Below are positions 16,567 through 25,183 of a DNA stretch of 64,000 nt, piece after piece. Below the pieces are notes generated by a model that saw only the letters and a list, made by a program, of their open reading frames with translations, was not told the DNA's origin and made no database searches. Numbering within the stretch: position 1 is the first letter of the stretch; each line of letters opens with the position of its first letter. Source of the DNA: Roseibium aggregatum (GTDB lineage: Bacteria > Pseudomonadota > Alphaproteobacteria > Rhizobiales > Stappiaceae); assembly GCF_017309185.1 (NCBI RefSeq), contig NZ_JAEKJZ010000003.1, positions 1 to 64,000 on the forward strand, read 5' to 3'. A program made the translations under genes and the position numbers.

Positions 16567-18770
16567 TCGGCGTTCTCCGGCTTGATGATCAAGGCATCCA
16601 CTGCGATGCAGCCCTCGCCTTCAGGCAGAACCAGCAGCGGATTGATGTCGATGCTCTCGATGCTGTCCGCATGGGCGGCCGCGAAGGCCGACAGGCGCAG
16701 TACGGCGTCTTCGAGCGCGGCCCGGTCCGCCGGTTCCGCTCCGCGATAGCCTTCCAGGAGAAGGCTCAAGCGGGTTTCGCCGATCATCTCGGTGACGTCC
16801 GCCCGGCTGAGCGGTGCTCTCCTCAAGGCCACGTCATTCATGAGTTCGGTCATGACCCCCCCGACGCCCAGAAGGATCATGGGCCCGAAATCGGGGTCGT
16901 TCTGCATGCCGAGGATCGCCTCGACACCGCCCTTGACCATCTTCTGAACGAGGCAGGCCGCGGGCGCGTCGCCGAGCTTGTACCCGTCGATCTTCGCGCT
17001 CAAATCGGCGAAGGCCGCGCGCACCGCGTCCGCGTCGGTCAGATTCAGTTTCACGAGGCCGGCTTCGGTCTTGTGCTCCATGCCGTCGGCCAGACCTTTC
17101 ATGACGACCGGGTAGCCGATGTCCTGCGCGGCCTCGAGGGCTTCTTCCTCTGTCCGCACAAGCGTTTCGCCGACCATGGGAAGGCCGTAGGTTTTCAGGG
17201 CTTCCTTGGCCGCGTGTTCGGAAAGGCTGCGCCCGGAAGCGGCCAGCAACCTTTCGATCGTTTCGTCCGCGCCACCCTCGATATCCATCAGCTTCCCGTC
17301 GAGGGGCGCTTGCGCCGCCGATTTTCTCTTGTGGTAGCCGACGAAGCGCTTCAGCGCCTTCAGCATCTGCTGACTGCCGCGATAGATCGGCAGGGATTTG
17401 TCGGCTGCCAGGAAATCCCAGCCCGGCTCGACGATCTTGCCGCCGTCGTAGACGATCACGATCGGCTTGTCCGCGGTCCTGGCGAGTTCCAGGACCGGCC
17501 CGATCAGGCGGCCGCGCCAGGCCTCGCGCACCTGGTGGATGAAGACCACCACGATGTCGGTGTTCTCGTCCGCGAGAACCGCCTCGATGCTTGCGCCCCA
17601 ACGCTCGGGGTGATTGTTGACGTTGCCGGAGAGGTCAAGCGGATTGACCGGCGGGGTGAAGTCGAGCAGAGGTTTAAGCTTCTCGACGGTCTCCTCGGTG
17701 AAGTCGGCCATCGGCAATCCGAGAGCCTCCGACTGGTCGGCCATGACGCCGCTCCAGCCGCCGGAAAAGGTGACCACGGAAATGCGTTCGCCGCGCGGTT
17801 CGGGGCACTTCTCGAACAGGGCGGCAACATCCGCGAGTTCCAGCGGGTCATCGACGGAGACGACATTGTTCTGGCGGAACACGGCCTCATAGGTCCGGAA
17901 AGCGCCCGCCATCTTGCCGGTGTGGGCAAGCGCGGTGCGCGCCGCCCTCTGGCTTCGGCCCAGCTTCAGGACGATCAAGGGCTTTTCGGTTTCCCGGGCC
18001 TGCTTGGCAAGCTCCAGGAAGCGGCCCGGGCTGCGCAGGCCTTCGAGGGCCATGCAAACCGACTTGATCTCGGGATCTTCAAGCGCCCATCCGGCGTAAT
18101 CGGACGCCTCGACGTTCAACTCGTTGCCGGTCGAAACGAGATAGCGCATGTGGACGCCGTGATCGTGTGCCCGGGACAGCATGACCATCAGCAGCTGTCC
18201 GCTCTGGGAGATCAGCGCCGTGTGACCGGCCGACATGTCTTCGGGAAAGGTCGCGGCGGTCAGACCCATGAAACCGCTGTCCAGATTGGCGAGCCCGAGG
18301 CAGTTCGGGCCGCAGATCGCGATCCGGTTGTGGTTGGCGATCTCGCGCAGGGTCTCTTCCAGCTTTTTGCCTTCCTCACCGGTTTCGGAAAACCCGGAGG
18401 CGAGGATGACGGCGCCGCGCACGCCTTTCCGGCCGCATTCCTCCAGAATGTCCGGCAGCGCACGCTGGGGCACGAACATCAGAGCGGCATCCACCTCTTC
18501 GGGGATGGCGGTGACCGACGGGTAGCAGGGCATCCCGTTCAGCTCTTCATATTTCGGGTTCACCGGAAATATCTTGCCGCTGTAACCGAGGCGCCGCAAA
18601 ACCGGTATAGCACCGCCGCTCCAGCCCTGTGCATTCGCGCTCGCGCCGATGACGGCAACGCTGCGCGGCGCCATCAGGCCTGTCAGGCGGTCGAAAAGAC
18701 CGCTTTTATCGTTCATGTCGTCGAAAGGGCGCGCCGCTCCTCCGGCAGCGCGCTGGATACTCTCGGCCAT
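16563..18770 (-). CDS. NDP-forming acyl-CoA synthetase (fused alpha-beta)
   Basis: A 735-aa fusion. The N-terminal half is the CoA-binding Rossmann domain (VAVIGASANAQGWSGGAIPVL) plus succinyl-CoA-synthetase-like domains, with a candidate phospho-His at about residue 283 in LAHTGKMAG. The C-terminal 230 residues are an ATP-grasp domain (GYPVVMKGLADGMEHKTEAGLVKLNL). It should form an acyl-CoA with ATP to ADP conversion. It is first in an operon with a paired ACAD; the ATG has GGAGGAG six bases upstream. The acyl substrate is unknown, and archaeal and bacterial relatives range from acetate to pimelate and aryl acids. Confidence 0.88.
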   Translation of the reverse strand: MAESIQRAAGGAARPFDDMNDKSGLFDRLTGLMAPRSVAVIGASANAQGWSGGAIPVLRRLGYSGKIFPVNPKYEELNGMPCYPSVTAIPEEVDAALMFVPQRALPDILEECGRKGVRGAVILASGFSETGEEGKKLEETLREIANHNRIAICGPNCLGLANLDSGFMGLTAATFPEDMSAGHTALISQSGQLLMVMLSRAHDHGVHMRYLVSTGNELNVEASDYAGWALEDPEIKSVCMALEGLRSPGRFLELAKQARETEKPLIVLKLGRSQRAARTALAHTGKMAGAFRTYEAVFRQNNVVSVDDPLELADVAALFEKCPEPRGERISVVTFSGGWSGVMADQSEALGLPMADFTEETVEKLKPLLDFTPPVNPLDLSGNVNNHPERWGASIEAVLADENTDIVVVFIHQVREAWRGRLIGPVLELARTADKPIVIVYDGGKIVEPGWDFLAADKSLPIYRGSQQMLKALKRFVGYHKRKSAAQAPLDGKLMDIEGGADETIERLLAASGRSLSEHAAKEALKTYGLPMVGETLVRTEEEALEAAQDIGYPVVMKGLADGMEHKTEAGLVKLNLTDADAVRAAFADLSAKIDGYKLGDAPAACLVQKMVKGGVEAILGMQNDPDFGPMILLGVGGVMTELMNDVALRRAPLSRADVTEMIGETRLSLLLEGYRGAEPADRAALEDAVLRLSAFAAAHADSIESIDINPLLVLPEGEGCIAVDALIIKPENAE

Positions 18771-18850
18771 TCAAATCTCCTCCCGGCCTGTCGTTGGAGA
18801 CTTTATCGGCCAGCGGCGTTGGCGGGTCAAGTTTTTTAAAATATATGTCT

Positions 18851-18867
18851 GCATAGCGAAATTAATG
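18851..18867. promoter_or_regulatory. Operator type B half-site upstream of acyl-CoA synthetase
   Basis: On the minus strand this reads ATTAATTTCGCTATGC, sharing TAATTTCGC with the site at 19819-19841 and TAATTNCGC with 4185-4209. It lies 81-97 bases upstream of the ATG. The second half of the dyad is weak. Confidence 0.4.
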
Positions 18868-18899
18868 TGATCTTCCTGAAAAGGGGGCGAAAGCGTTCC

Positions 18900-19697
18900 C
18901 TATCGGTGAAAGGCTCTGCGCATCCGGTTCTGGATGACCTGCGTGGCATTCAGGAGCGCTGCCGCATATTCCCCCTTGAGGCGCTCGGCCGTGAGAGCGG
19001 ACGTCAGCCCTGAAACCGACAGGAGAAGCGGGTCCCCGTCGTCGACGATTCGGATGGGGGCTGCGATCGCGCTCAATTCCGGCCACCAGCCGCCGAACGA
19101 GGTGGCGAAGCCCCGCCGTTCGAAGTCTGCCATGTCGGCATATACGTCGGCTTCCTGAGCGGCGAAAAGGCCCGGATCCTCCTGCTTGATTTGCACGAGC
19201 AGGTCTTCACGCTCTTCTGATGAGAGGCTGGCGAGATAGGCGCGTCCGATCGCGGTCTGCAGCATGGGGATCAGGGCACCGGCGTCCAGGTTCAGGACGA
19301 TGGCTTCCGGGCGTCTTCGGAGTTCAAGATAGCGGATATGCAGGCCGCTCGGCACGCCGAGCGCGACCGAGAACGGCCCCAGTTCAGCCAGGGTTTCCAT
19401 CACGGGGCAGGCAATGTCCCGGATTTCCCCCGCAACGAAGGCGGCGCGCCCCAGTTCCATGACCCGGGGTGTCAGGCTGTAGCGACCGGTATCCGGATGA
19501 AAGGCGAGGTAGTTGAGGCGGCGCAGCGTGTGGGTGAATCGCGAAACGGTCGGTCTCGGCAGGCCTGTGCGTTCCGACAGGTCCTGGTTGCTGAGTGCGC
19601 GGTCGTCCGGCCTGTAGGCGGACATGACCCTGAGGCCGCGCTCGAGTGACGCGATGAATTGGCGGTCTGTCTTGCCGGTCTTGTCGCCTTCGCTCAT
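18900..19697 (-). CDS. IclR-family transcriptional regulator
   Basis: A 265-aa protein with an N-terminal wHTH (LSERTGLPRPTVSRFTHTL, about residues 40-60) and an IclR effector domain (LNLDAGALIPMLQTAIGRAYLASL). GAGGAG precedes the ATG. It sits between the leftward acyl-CoA synthetase operon and the rightward DUF35-thiolase operon, with type B half-sites before both. It is the most likely regulator of the two operons and possibly of xsc (inference). Confidence 0.87.
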   Translation of the reverse strand: MSEGDKTGKTDRQFIASLERGLRVMSAYRPDDRALSNQDLSERTGLPRPTVSRFTHTLRRLNYLAFHPDTGRYSLTPRVMELGRAAFVAGEIRDIACPVMETLAELGPFSVALGVPSGLHIRYLELRRRPEAIVLNLDAGALIPMLQTAIGRAYLASLSSEEREDLLVQIKQEDPGLFAAQEADVYADMADFERRGFATSFGGWWPELSAIAAPIRIVDDGDPLLLSVSGLTSALTAERLKGEYAAALLNATQVIQNRMRRAFHR

Positions 19698-19818
19698 TCC
19701 ACACTCTCCTCTGCGTGCCGCGCTTCTTGATAGGAAACATCCGGCAGCCGCACAAGCCGGCGGGCTGTTGGCTCTGCGGAGGGTTCGGTTGCAAGCCTCT
19801 CTTCCGAATGCTAACTTC

Positions 19819-19841
19819 TATTGGAATATAATTTCGCATTG
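19819..19841. promoter_or_regulatory. Operator type B in the iclR/DUF35 divergent promoter
   Basis: TATTGGAATA followed by TAATTTCGCATTG. Aligned with the xsc-side site at 4185-4209 it matches at about 17 of 23 positions. It lies about 120 bases before the IclR ATG and 80 bases before the DUF35 ATG. Confidence 0.5.
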
Positions 19842-19920
19842 CGGACAGGGCGAGAGTTTTCTCGCGAAAGACTGCACTTTATCCGCAGTCCTGCGGGGAT
19901 GCGAACGAAAGGGAGGAAAT

Positions 19921-20322
19921 ATGGCCAGCTTACCCAAAGCCGGGCCCGACAAGGCTTTTCAGGAACATGTCTCCGACGGCCGTCTCTGGCTTCAGTATTG
20001 CGACGACTGTGGCGAGGCGGTGTTCATGCCGCGTGTCCTGTGTCCTCATTGTTCGTCTTTGTCGCTGGACTGGCGGCCGGTCTCGGGAAACGGCACGGTG
20101 CATACACTGACCGTGCTTCATCAGCGGTCCAAGCCGGGTCAGCCGGAAAGACAAAATCACGCCATCGTTCTGGTCGATCTCGATGAAGGCCCAAGGATGA
20201 TGAGCCGCTTGCCCGAGGTTGCTCCGGAGGACATCCGTATCGGCATGCGCGTCAAAGCCCGCATTGAAGGAAAAGACGGCGAGCGTGCGGTCGTCTTCGA
20301 TCCGCAGGAGAGCGACCAATGA
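19921..20322 (+). CDS. DUF35 OB-fold/zinc-ribbon protein, thiolase partner
   Basis: A 133-aa protein. The N-terminal rubredoxin-like ribbon has two Cys pairs (CDDC and CPHC at about residues 35-55), followed by an OB-fold domain. DUF35 proteins bind acyl-CoA and form complexes with SCP2-type thiolase-fold proteins or MaoC-like hydratases (for example ChsH2 with Ltp2). GGGAGG lies six bases before the ATG, and the stop overlaps the thiolase ATG (ATGA), strongly suggesting a 1:1 complex. Confidence 0.88.
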   Translation: MASLPKAGPDKAFQEHVSDGRLWLQYCDDCGEAVFMPRVLCPHCSSLSLDWRPVSGNGTVHTLTVLHQRSKPGQPERQNHAIVLVDLDEGPRMMSRLPEVAPEDIRIGMRVKARIEGKDGERAVVFDPQESDQ

Positions 20323-21482
20323 GCACTCCGAACGGATCCGGCCTGCGCGGCAGCGCGGCAATTGTCGGTGTCGGCACAGCCGGGCTCGGCGAAGCCCCGG
20401 GGTTCAACGCCATGGACATTCAGGCGCTCGCGGTTCGCGAGGCGCTGGACGACGCGGGGCTGCAACTGTCCGATGTGGACGGCGTCTTCTGCGCCAACAT
20501 GAGCCATACGTTCCCGGTGATCTCCACAATCGAATATCTCGGTATCCAGCCGCGCTGGATCGACGGCACCAACACCGGAGGTTCCAGCTTCGTGGCCTAT
20601 GCGATGGCCGCCAGCCTGGCCCTTCAGGCGGGGCTGTGCGACGTGGCTCTGATCTGTTACGGGGCCACACTGCGATCCGGTGCGGGCCGGATGGTTCCGG
20701 CCAACGAGCAACCGACCTACGAGGTGCCGCACAAGCCGCGCTATCCGATGACGGCCTATGCGATGTCGGCGGCCAGACACATGTCGCAGTTCGGGACGAC
20801 GCGGGAGCAACTCGCGGAGGTCGCGGTCTCGGCGCGGCTCTGGGCACAGAAAAATCCTGAAGCCTTCGAGCTTGGACCTCTGTCCATCGAGGATGTTCTC
20901 GGTTCGCGCATGGTCATGGAACCGCTGACCGTCCGGGACTGCTGCCTTCTCACCGACGGCGCGGGCGCCGTGGTGATGACGCGCGCAGACCAAGCGCGCG
21001 ACCTGAAGGAGAAGCCGGCCTATTTCCTGGGTGGCGGTACCGCTTCCTATAACCGCGCCGTTTCCGAGATGCCGGACCTCACCAGCACCGCCGCCAGGGA
21101 CTCCGGGGCACGGGCATTCGCCATGGCCGGAATGAAGCCGTCGGACATGACCATCCTGCAGCTCTACGATGCCTTCACCATCAACGTGATCCTGTTCCTG
21201 GAAGATCTCGGTTTCTGCGGGAAAGGCGAAGGCGGGGCCTTTGTTTCCGGCGGCCGCATTGCGCCGGGTGGGGACTTGCCGGTCAATACCAATGGCGGCG
21301 GCCTCTCCTTCTGCCACCCCGGCATGTACGGCGTCTTCACCCTGATCGAAGCCACCCGCCAATTGCGTGGCGCGGCCGGAGAGCGTCAGGCCGGCGAGGT
21401 CGAGACCGTGCTTTGCCACGGCAACGGCATCACGCTGTCGCATCAGGCGACCGCCATTTTCGGCACGGACGCCACGCTTTGA
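20319..21482 (+). CDS. Thiolase-fold protein (SCP2/Ltp2-like) lacking the nucleophilic Cys
   Basis: A 387-aa thiolase superfamily member. Where thiolases carry the acyl-accepting Cys, this protein reads DGTNTGGSSF, with no Cys. C-terminal motifs are YDAFTINV (in place of NEAF), CHPGMYG and CHGNGI. The Tyr of YDAF corresponds to a residue proposed as catalytic in Ltp2 retro-aldolases of steroid side-chain breakdown. With the overlapping DUF35 gene this points to a carbon-carbon lyase acting on a beta-hydroxyacyl-CoA rather than a classical thiolase. That is a family-based inference; an inactive thiolase or another condensing enzyme remains possible. Confidence 0.82.
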   Translation: MSTPNGSGLRGSAAIVGVGTAGLGEAPGFNAMDIQALAVREALDDAGLQLSDVDGVFCANMSHTFPVISTIEYLGIQPRWIDGTNTGGSSFVAYAMAASLALQAGLCDVALICYGATLRSGAGRMVPANEQPTYEVPHKPRYPMTAYAMSAARHMSQFGTTREQLAEVAVSARLWAQKNPEAFELGPLSIEDVLGSRMVMEPLTVRDCCLLTDGAGAVVMTRADQARDLKEKPAYFLGGGTASYNRAVSEMPDLTSTAARDSGARAFAMAGMKPSDMTILQLYDAFTINVILFLEDLGFCGKGEGGAFVSGGRIAPGGDLPVNTNGGGLSFCHPGMYGVFTLIEATRQLRGAAGERQAGEVETVLCHGNGITLSHQATAIFGTDATL

Positions 21483-21502
21483 GCGCAGGAAGACAGGTTA
21501 TC

Positions 21503-23557
21503 ATGGAAAAACTCATCGATACGGAAATCCGTGGTCCGCTCGGCATCATCCGCATGCAGCGTCCACCCGTGAATGCTCTCGGATACGCTCTGCGCGGGGC
21601 CATTTCGGACGCGCACCGTGCCTTCGAGGCCGATCCGGCGATCAAGGCCACGGTATTGACTGGCGACGGCAAGTTCTTTTCCGCCGGGGCCGACATCACG
21701 GAATTCGACACCGGCCGAAAGAAGCCTTACCTGACCGACCTGATCGCGCAGCTCGAAGAGGGTTCGAAGCCGGTGGTGGTCATCATCAACGGCATCGCCT
21801 ACGGCGGTGGCTTCGAATTGTCGCTGGGCTGCGACTATATCTACCTGCTGCCGGGAGCGAAGCTCGCCTTTCCGGAAATCAACCTGGGCAACATTCCAGG
21901 CGCCGGCGGCACACAGAAGCTGCCGCGCCTGATCGGCGGACCGAAGGCCCTGGATATCATTTTAACCGGAAAGCCCATCGGCGCGGAAAAGGCCCTTGAA
22001 CTCGGGATCGCCGAGGCCATCGTCGCCGACGAAGACGACGCGCTTGGCGTGATAACGGCCGCCGTGAACGCGGGACTGCCGCGCCGCCCGATCCGGGATC
22101 TGACGGTTCCCGGTTCAGCCGACGAACTGGAGGCCGCGGCCGAGCCGTACCTTCGCAAGTCTCGAGGCGCATTGGCGGTGCGAAAGGGTGTCGAGGCCGT
22201 GGGTATGGCCTATTCGGTTCCGATCGACGAGGCCCTTCAATGGGAGCGCGACACCTTCCAGGAACTCAACGTTTCCTCGGAAGCCCGCGCGCAACGGCAC
22301 ATCTTCTTTGCCGAACGGTCCGCAAGAAAGATCGAGGATGTGCCCGCGGACACCCCCCTGCGGCAGATGGACAGCGCCGGCATTGTCGGCGCCGGCACAA
22401 TGGGCACGGGCATCGCCATGTGTTTCGCCAATGCCGGCATTCCGGTCTGCGTCATCGAGCAGGAGCAGGAACGCCTGGACCAGGGGCTTGCCAGGATACG
22501 GCAGACGTATGAAAGCATGCGCGACAAGGGGCGCCTTTCAACCGAAGCGGCGGAGGAGCGGATCGCTCTCGTCACCGGCTCCGTGGATCTGGCCGCGCTG
22601 GCGGATGCCGATATCGTTGTCGAGGCGGTGTTCGAGGCGATGGACGTCAAGCACGACGTCTTCTCCAGGTTGGATGCGGTCTGCAAGGCGGGTGCGATCC
22701 TGGCCACGAACACGTCGACCCTGGATATCAACAAGATCGCCGAGGCGACCGACCGGCCCCAGGACGTGATCGGGATGCACTTCTTCTCGCCGGCCCATAT
22801 CATGAAGCTCCTGGAGGTGGTGCGCGCCGACAAAACCGAGAAGGATGCGATCGCGACGACGATGGCGCTCGGTCAGAGGATCGGCAAGATCCCGGTCCTG
22901 GTCGGGGTCTGCGACGGTTTCGCAGGCAACCGCATGTTCATCAATTTCAATCGCGAAGCCCAGATCCTGATCGAGGAGGGAGCCCTTCCCTGGCAGGTCG
23001 ACAAGGTGTTCACGGATTGGGGCCTCGCCATGGGGCCGCTGTCGGTGATGGACCTTGCCGGTCTCGACGTCGGCTACCGGATCCGTCAGGCGAGGGGACC
23101 CCAGACGCCCTATCCGTTCACCACCGCGGATCGTCTGGCGGAGGCCGGGAAATACGGGCAGAAAACCGGTAGCGGCTGGTATCTCTATCCCGAGGGCGCC
23201 CGCCGGGGCGTTCCCGATCCGGACGTGGAAAAGCTGATCGAGGAGGTCTCGCGCGAGAAGGGGATCACCCGCCGCGCCGTGTCCGATGAGGAGATCCTGC
23301 ACAGATGCCTGTGGCAGATGGTCAATACGGGCTACCAGATCGTCGAAGAGGGGATTGCGCAGCGGACCAGCGATCTGGATGTAATCTTCGTCAACGGCTA
23401 CGGCTGGCCGCGGATGCGCGGTGGTCCCATGTTTTACGCGCAGGAGACCGGGCTTGCCCGCGTGGCCGCTGACATCGCCCGTTATCACGAGGAGATCGGT
23501 CCGCACTGGAAGCCATCGGCACTGCTTCTGGAGAAAGCCAAGGCCGCAGGCGCATGA
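21503..23557 (+). CDS. Bifunctional enoyl-CoA hydratase / 3-hydroxyacyl-CoA dehydrogenase (FadB/FadJ-like)
   Basis: A 684-aa fusion. Residues 1-260 form a crotonase domain with the oxyanion-hole segment FFSAGADITEF and both catalytic Glu (about 105 in GGGFELSLG and 125 in FPEINLG). Residues 290-684 form a 3HCDH module with GAGTMGTGIA, HFFSPAHIMKLLEVVR and C-terminal dimerisation domains. It hydrates an enoyl-CoA and oxidises the resulting 3-hydroxyacyl-CoA with NAD. The ATG at 21503 follows AGG by five bases and lies 20 bases after the thiolase-like stop. It ends the operon, just before a repeat-rich gap. Confidence 0.92.
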   Translation: MEKLIDTEIRGPLGIIRMQRPPVNALGYALRGAISDAHRAFEADPAIKATVLTGDGKFFSAGADITEFDTGRKKPYLTDLIAQLEEGSKPVVVIINGIAYGGGFELSLGCDYIYLLPGAKLAFPEINLGNIPGAGGTQKLPRLIGGPKALDIILTGKPIGAEKALELGIAEAIVADEDDALGVITAAVNAGLPRRPIRDLTVPGSADELEAAAEPYLRKSRGALAVRKGVEAVGMAYSVPIDEALQWERDTFQELNVSSEARAQRHIFFAERSARKIEDVPADTPLRQMDSAGIVGAGTMGTGIAMCFANAGIPVCVIEQEQERLDQGLARIRQTYESMRDKGRLSTEAAEERIALVTGSVDLAALADADIVVEAVFEAMDVKHDVFSRLDAVCKAGAILATNTSTLDINKIAEATDRPQDVIGMHFFSPAHIMKLLEVVRADKTEKDAIATTMALGQRIGKIPVLVGVCDGFAGNRMFINFNREAQILIEEGALPWQVDKVFTDWGLAMGPLSVMDLAGLDVGYRIRQARGPQTPYPFTTADRLAEAGKYGQKTGSGWYLYPEGARRGVPDPDVEKLIEEVSREKGITRRAVSDEEILHRCLWQMVNTGYQIVEEGIAQRTSDLDVIFVNGYGWPRMRGGPMFYAQETGLARVAADIARYHEEIGPHWKPSALLLEKAKAAGA

Positions 23558-23591
23558 CGGTTTAGGGACCCCAAGGGCTCAAAACGAAAAA

Positions 23592-23613
23592 CGGCCGCTC
23601 CTTCGAGCGGCCG
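23592..23613 (-). terminator. Hairpin copy 1 in convergent gap
   Basis: A perfect 9-bp stem CGGCCGCTC / GAGCGGCCG with loop CTTC. On the minus strand it is followed by TTTTTCGTTTT, so it can terminate leftward transcription. The same hairpin recurs at 23846. Confidence 0.65.
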
Positions 23614-23637
23614 AACTTGCTGACAAACCCTCAGGCC

Positions 23638-23685
23638 GTCATTCCGTACAAGTGCAGCGGAGCTGCGCGCAGATCCGGAGACCAG
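23638..23685. repeat. REP-like extragenic element, copy 1
   Basis: Begins GTCATTCCG, contains a small GC palindrome (GCAGCGGAGCTGCGC) and ends ATCCGGAGACCAG. Elements with these termini (GTCATTCCG ... CCGGAANCCAG) are common dispersed repeats in rhizobial-type genomes. It is inverted relative to copy 2. Confidence 0.55.
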
Positions 23686-23770
23686 ACATATTCCGCGCCG
23701 AAGGCGCTCAATACTCTAACTTTAACAGATAGATACGAGACTAGGTGCTCGCTGCCGCTCGCGCTGTTTG

Positions 23771-23821
23771 CTGGATTCCGGCTCACGCGATGCCGCTTAG
23801 CGGCACGCTGACCGGAATGAC
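23771..23821. repeat. REP-like extragenic element, copy 2 (inverted)
   Basis: Begins CTGGATTCCGG and ends CCGGAATGAC, with a central hairpin TGCCGC-TTA-GCGGCA. The outer arms ATTCCGG/CCGGAAT can also pair, giving a long imperfect stem. With copy 1 it forms an inverted pair 85 bases apart. Confidence 0.6.
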
Positions 23822-23845
23822 GGTAAGTGGGTTGTCGGCAGACTC

Positions 23846-23871
23846 AACGGCCGCTCCTTCGAGCGGCCGTT
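23846..23871 (+). terminator. Hairpin copy 2 in convergent gap
   Basis: AACGGCCGCTC / GAGCGGCCGTT, an 11-bp stem with the same core and loop as the hairpin at 23592. Rightward it is followed by a T-rich stretch (TTCTTCTT). It lies 25 bases beyond the TRAP dctM stop. Confidence 0.55.
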
Positions 23872-23896
23872 CTTCTTGGGAGACTGTGGTCCTGCG

Positions 23897-25183
23897 TCAG
23901 GCGAAGCCGAACAGGCGCGGGAAGAACATGGTGATGAAGGGTACGTAGGTAATCAGCAGCAGCACCAGGAGTTCCGCCGCGATGAAGGGCAGGATCGCCA
24001 TGCTCAATCGTGCCAGCTTTACTTTAGAGACCCCGCAAGCCGCAAACAGCACCAGGCCGAAGGGAGGTGTCGCCAGACCGATGGTCAGGTTCACGCAGGT
24101 GATCAGCCCGAAATGGATCGGGTCGACACCGTACTGATAGGCGATCGGCGCGATCAGGGGACCGAGAACGATGATGGCAAAACCCATGTCCAGGAACATG
24201 CCCAGGATCAGGAACAGGACGTTGACCATGAGCAGGAAGACATACTTGTTCTCGGTCAGCTGAACGAAGGCGAGCGTGACGTGCTCGACCAGATTGTAGT
24301 AGCTCACCAGCCAGCTGAAGGACTTGGCGCAGGCAAGCAGGAACATGATCATGGCCGTCGCGGTGACCGTGTGCTTGAGAATGTGGACGATGTCGTTCCA
24401 GCTCAGCGTCCGGTAAAAGAGAATCCCGACCGCCAGACCGTACATCACTGCGACGGCCGAGGCCTGGGTCGGGCTGAAGAAGCCGCCCAGAATGCCGCCC
24501 ATGATGATGGCGGGAAGGAGCAGCGCCGGGATACCGCGCAAAATGGCAAGGAACAGATTTGCGAAGCCCACGAAGGGGGCGCGCTCGCCGATCCCCTTTC
24601 TGACAGCCACGATATAGGCGGTCGCCATCAGGAACAGCGCAACCAGGATTCCCGGGATCAGGCCGCCCAGAAACAGACCCGCAATCGAGACATTCATCAC
24701 CGAGGCGTAGAGCAGCATGGGGATCGACGGCGGAATGATCGGGCCGATGATCGAGCTGGAGGCCGTGACCGCCGCGCTGTATTCCTCATCGTAGCCGTTT
24801 TCCTTCATCGCCGGGATCATGATGCCGCCCACCGCCACGGTGTCCGAAACGGCCGAACCGGTGATGCCCGCGAAAAACATGCTGGCGATGATGTTGGTAT
24901 GGGCGAGGCCGCCGCGGATCCATCCGACCAGCGCGCCGGACAGGGTCATCAGCCGGTCGGTGATCTTGGCCCGGTTCATGATCTCGCCGGCCATGATGAA
25001 AAACGGGATGGCCAGCAGCAGCAGGTTCTCCGTGCTGGTGAACATGCGCTGCGGGATTTGCAGAAAGAGCAAAGGATTGCCCATGTCGATGAAGACGAAA
25101 ATCGTCATCAGGACGAGACAGAGTGCAATCGGCACTCCGAGCAGCAGCATCGGGACGAAACTGCCGACAAGAATACCAATCAT
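23897..25183 (-). CDS. dctM: TRAP transporter large membrane subunit (DctM)
   Basis: A 428-aa polytopic protein of the DctM/SiaM ion-transporter superfamily with about 12 hydrophobic segments and the family stretches GSAVSDTVAVGGIMIPAM, SSSIIGPIIPPSIPMLLYA and DMGFAIIVLGPL. It forms the Na+-driven channel with DctQ. Its ATG overlaps the DctQ stop (ATGA). The substrate is set by the binding protein encoded upstream. Confidence 0.93.
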   Translation of the reverse strand: MIGILVGSFVPMLLLGVPIALCLVLMTIFVFIDMGNPLLFLQIPQRMFTSTENLLLLAIPFFIMAGEIMNRAKITDRLMTLSGALVGWIRGGLAHTNIIASMFFAGITGSAVSDTVAVGGIMIPAMKENGYDEEYSAAVTASSSIIGPIIPPSIPMLLYASVMNVSIAGLFLGGLIPGILVALFLMATAYIVAVRKGIGERAPFVGFANLFLAILRGIPALLLPAIIMGGILGGFFSPTQASAVAVMYGLAVGILFYRTLSWNDIVHILKHTVTATAMIMFLLACAKSFSWLVSYYNLVEHVTLAFVQLTENKYVFLLMVNVLFLILGMFLDMGFAIIVLGPLIAPIAYQYGVDPIHFGLITCVNLTIGLATPPFGLVLFAACGVSKVKLARLSMAILPFIAAELLVLLLITYVPFITMFFPRLFGFA

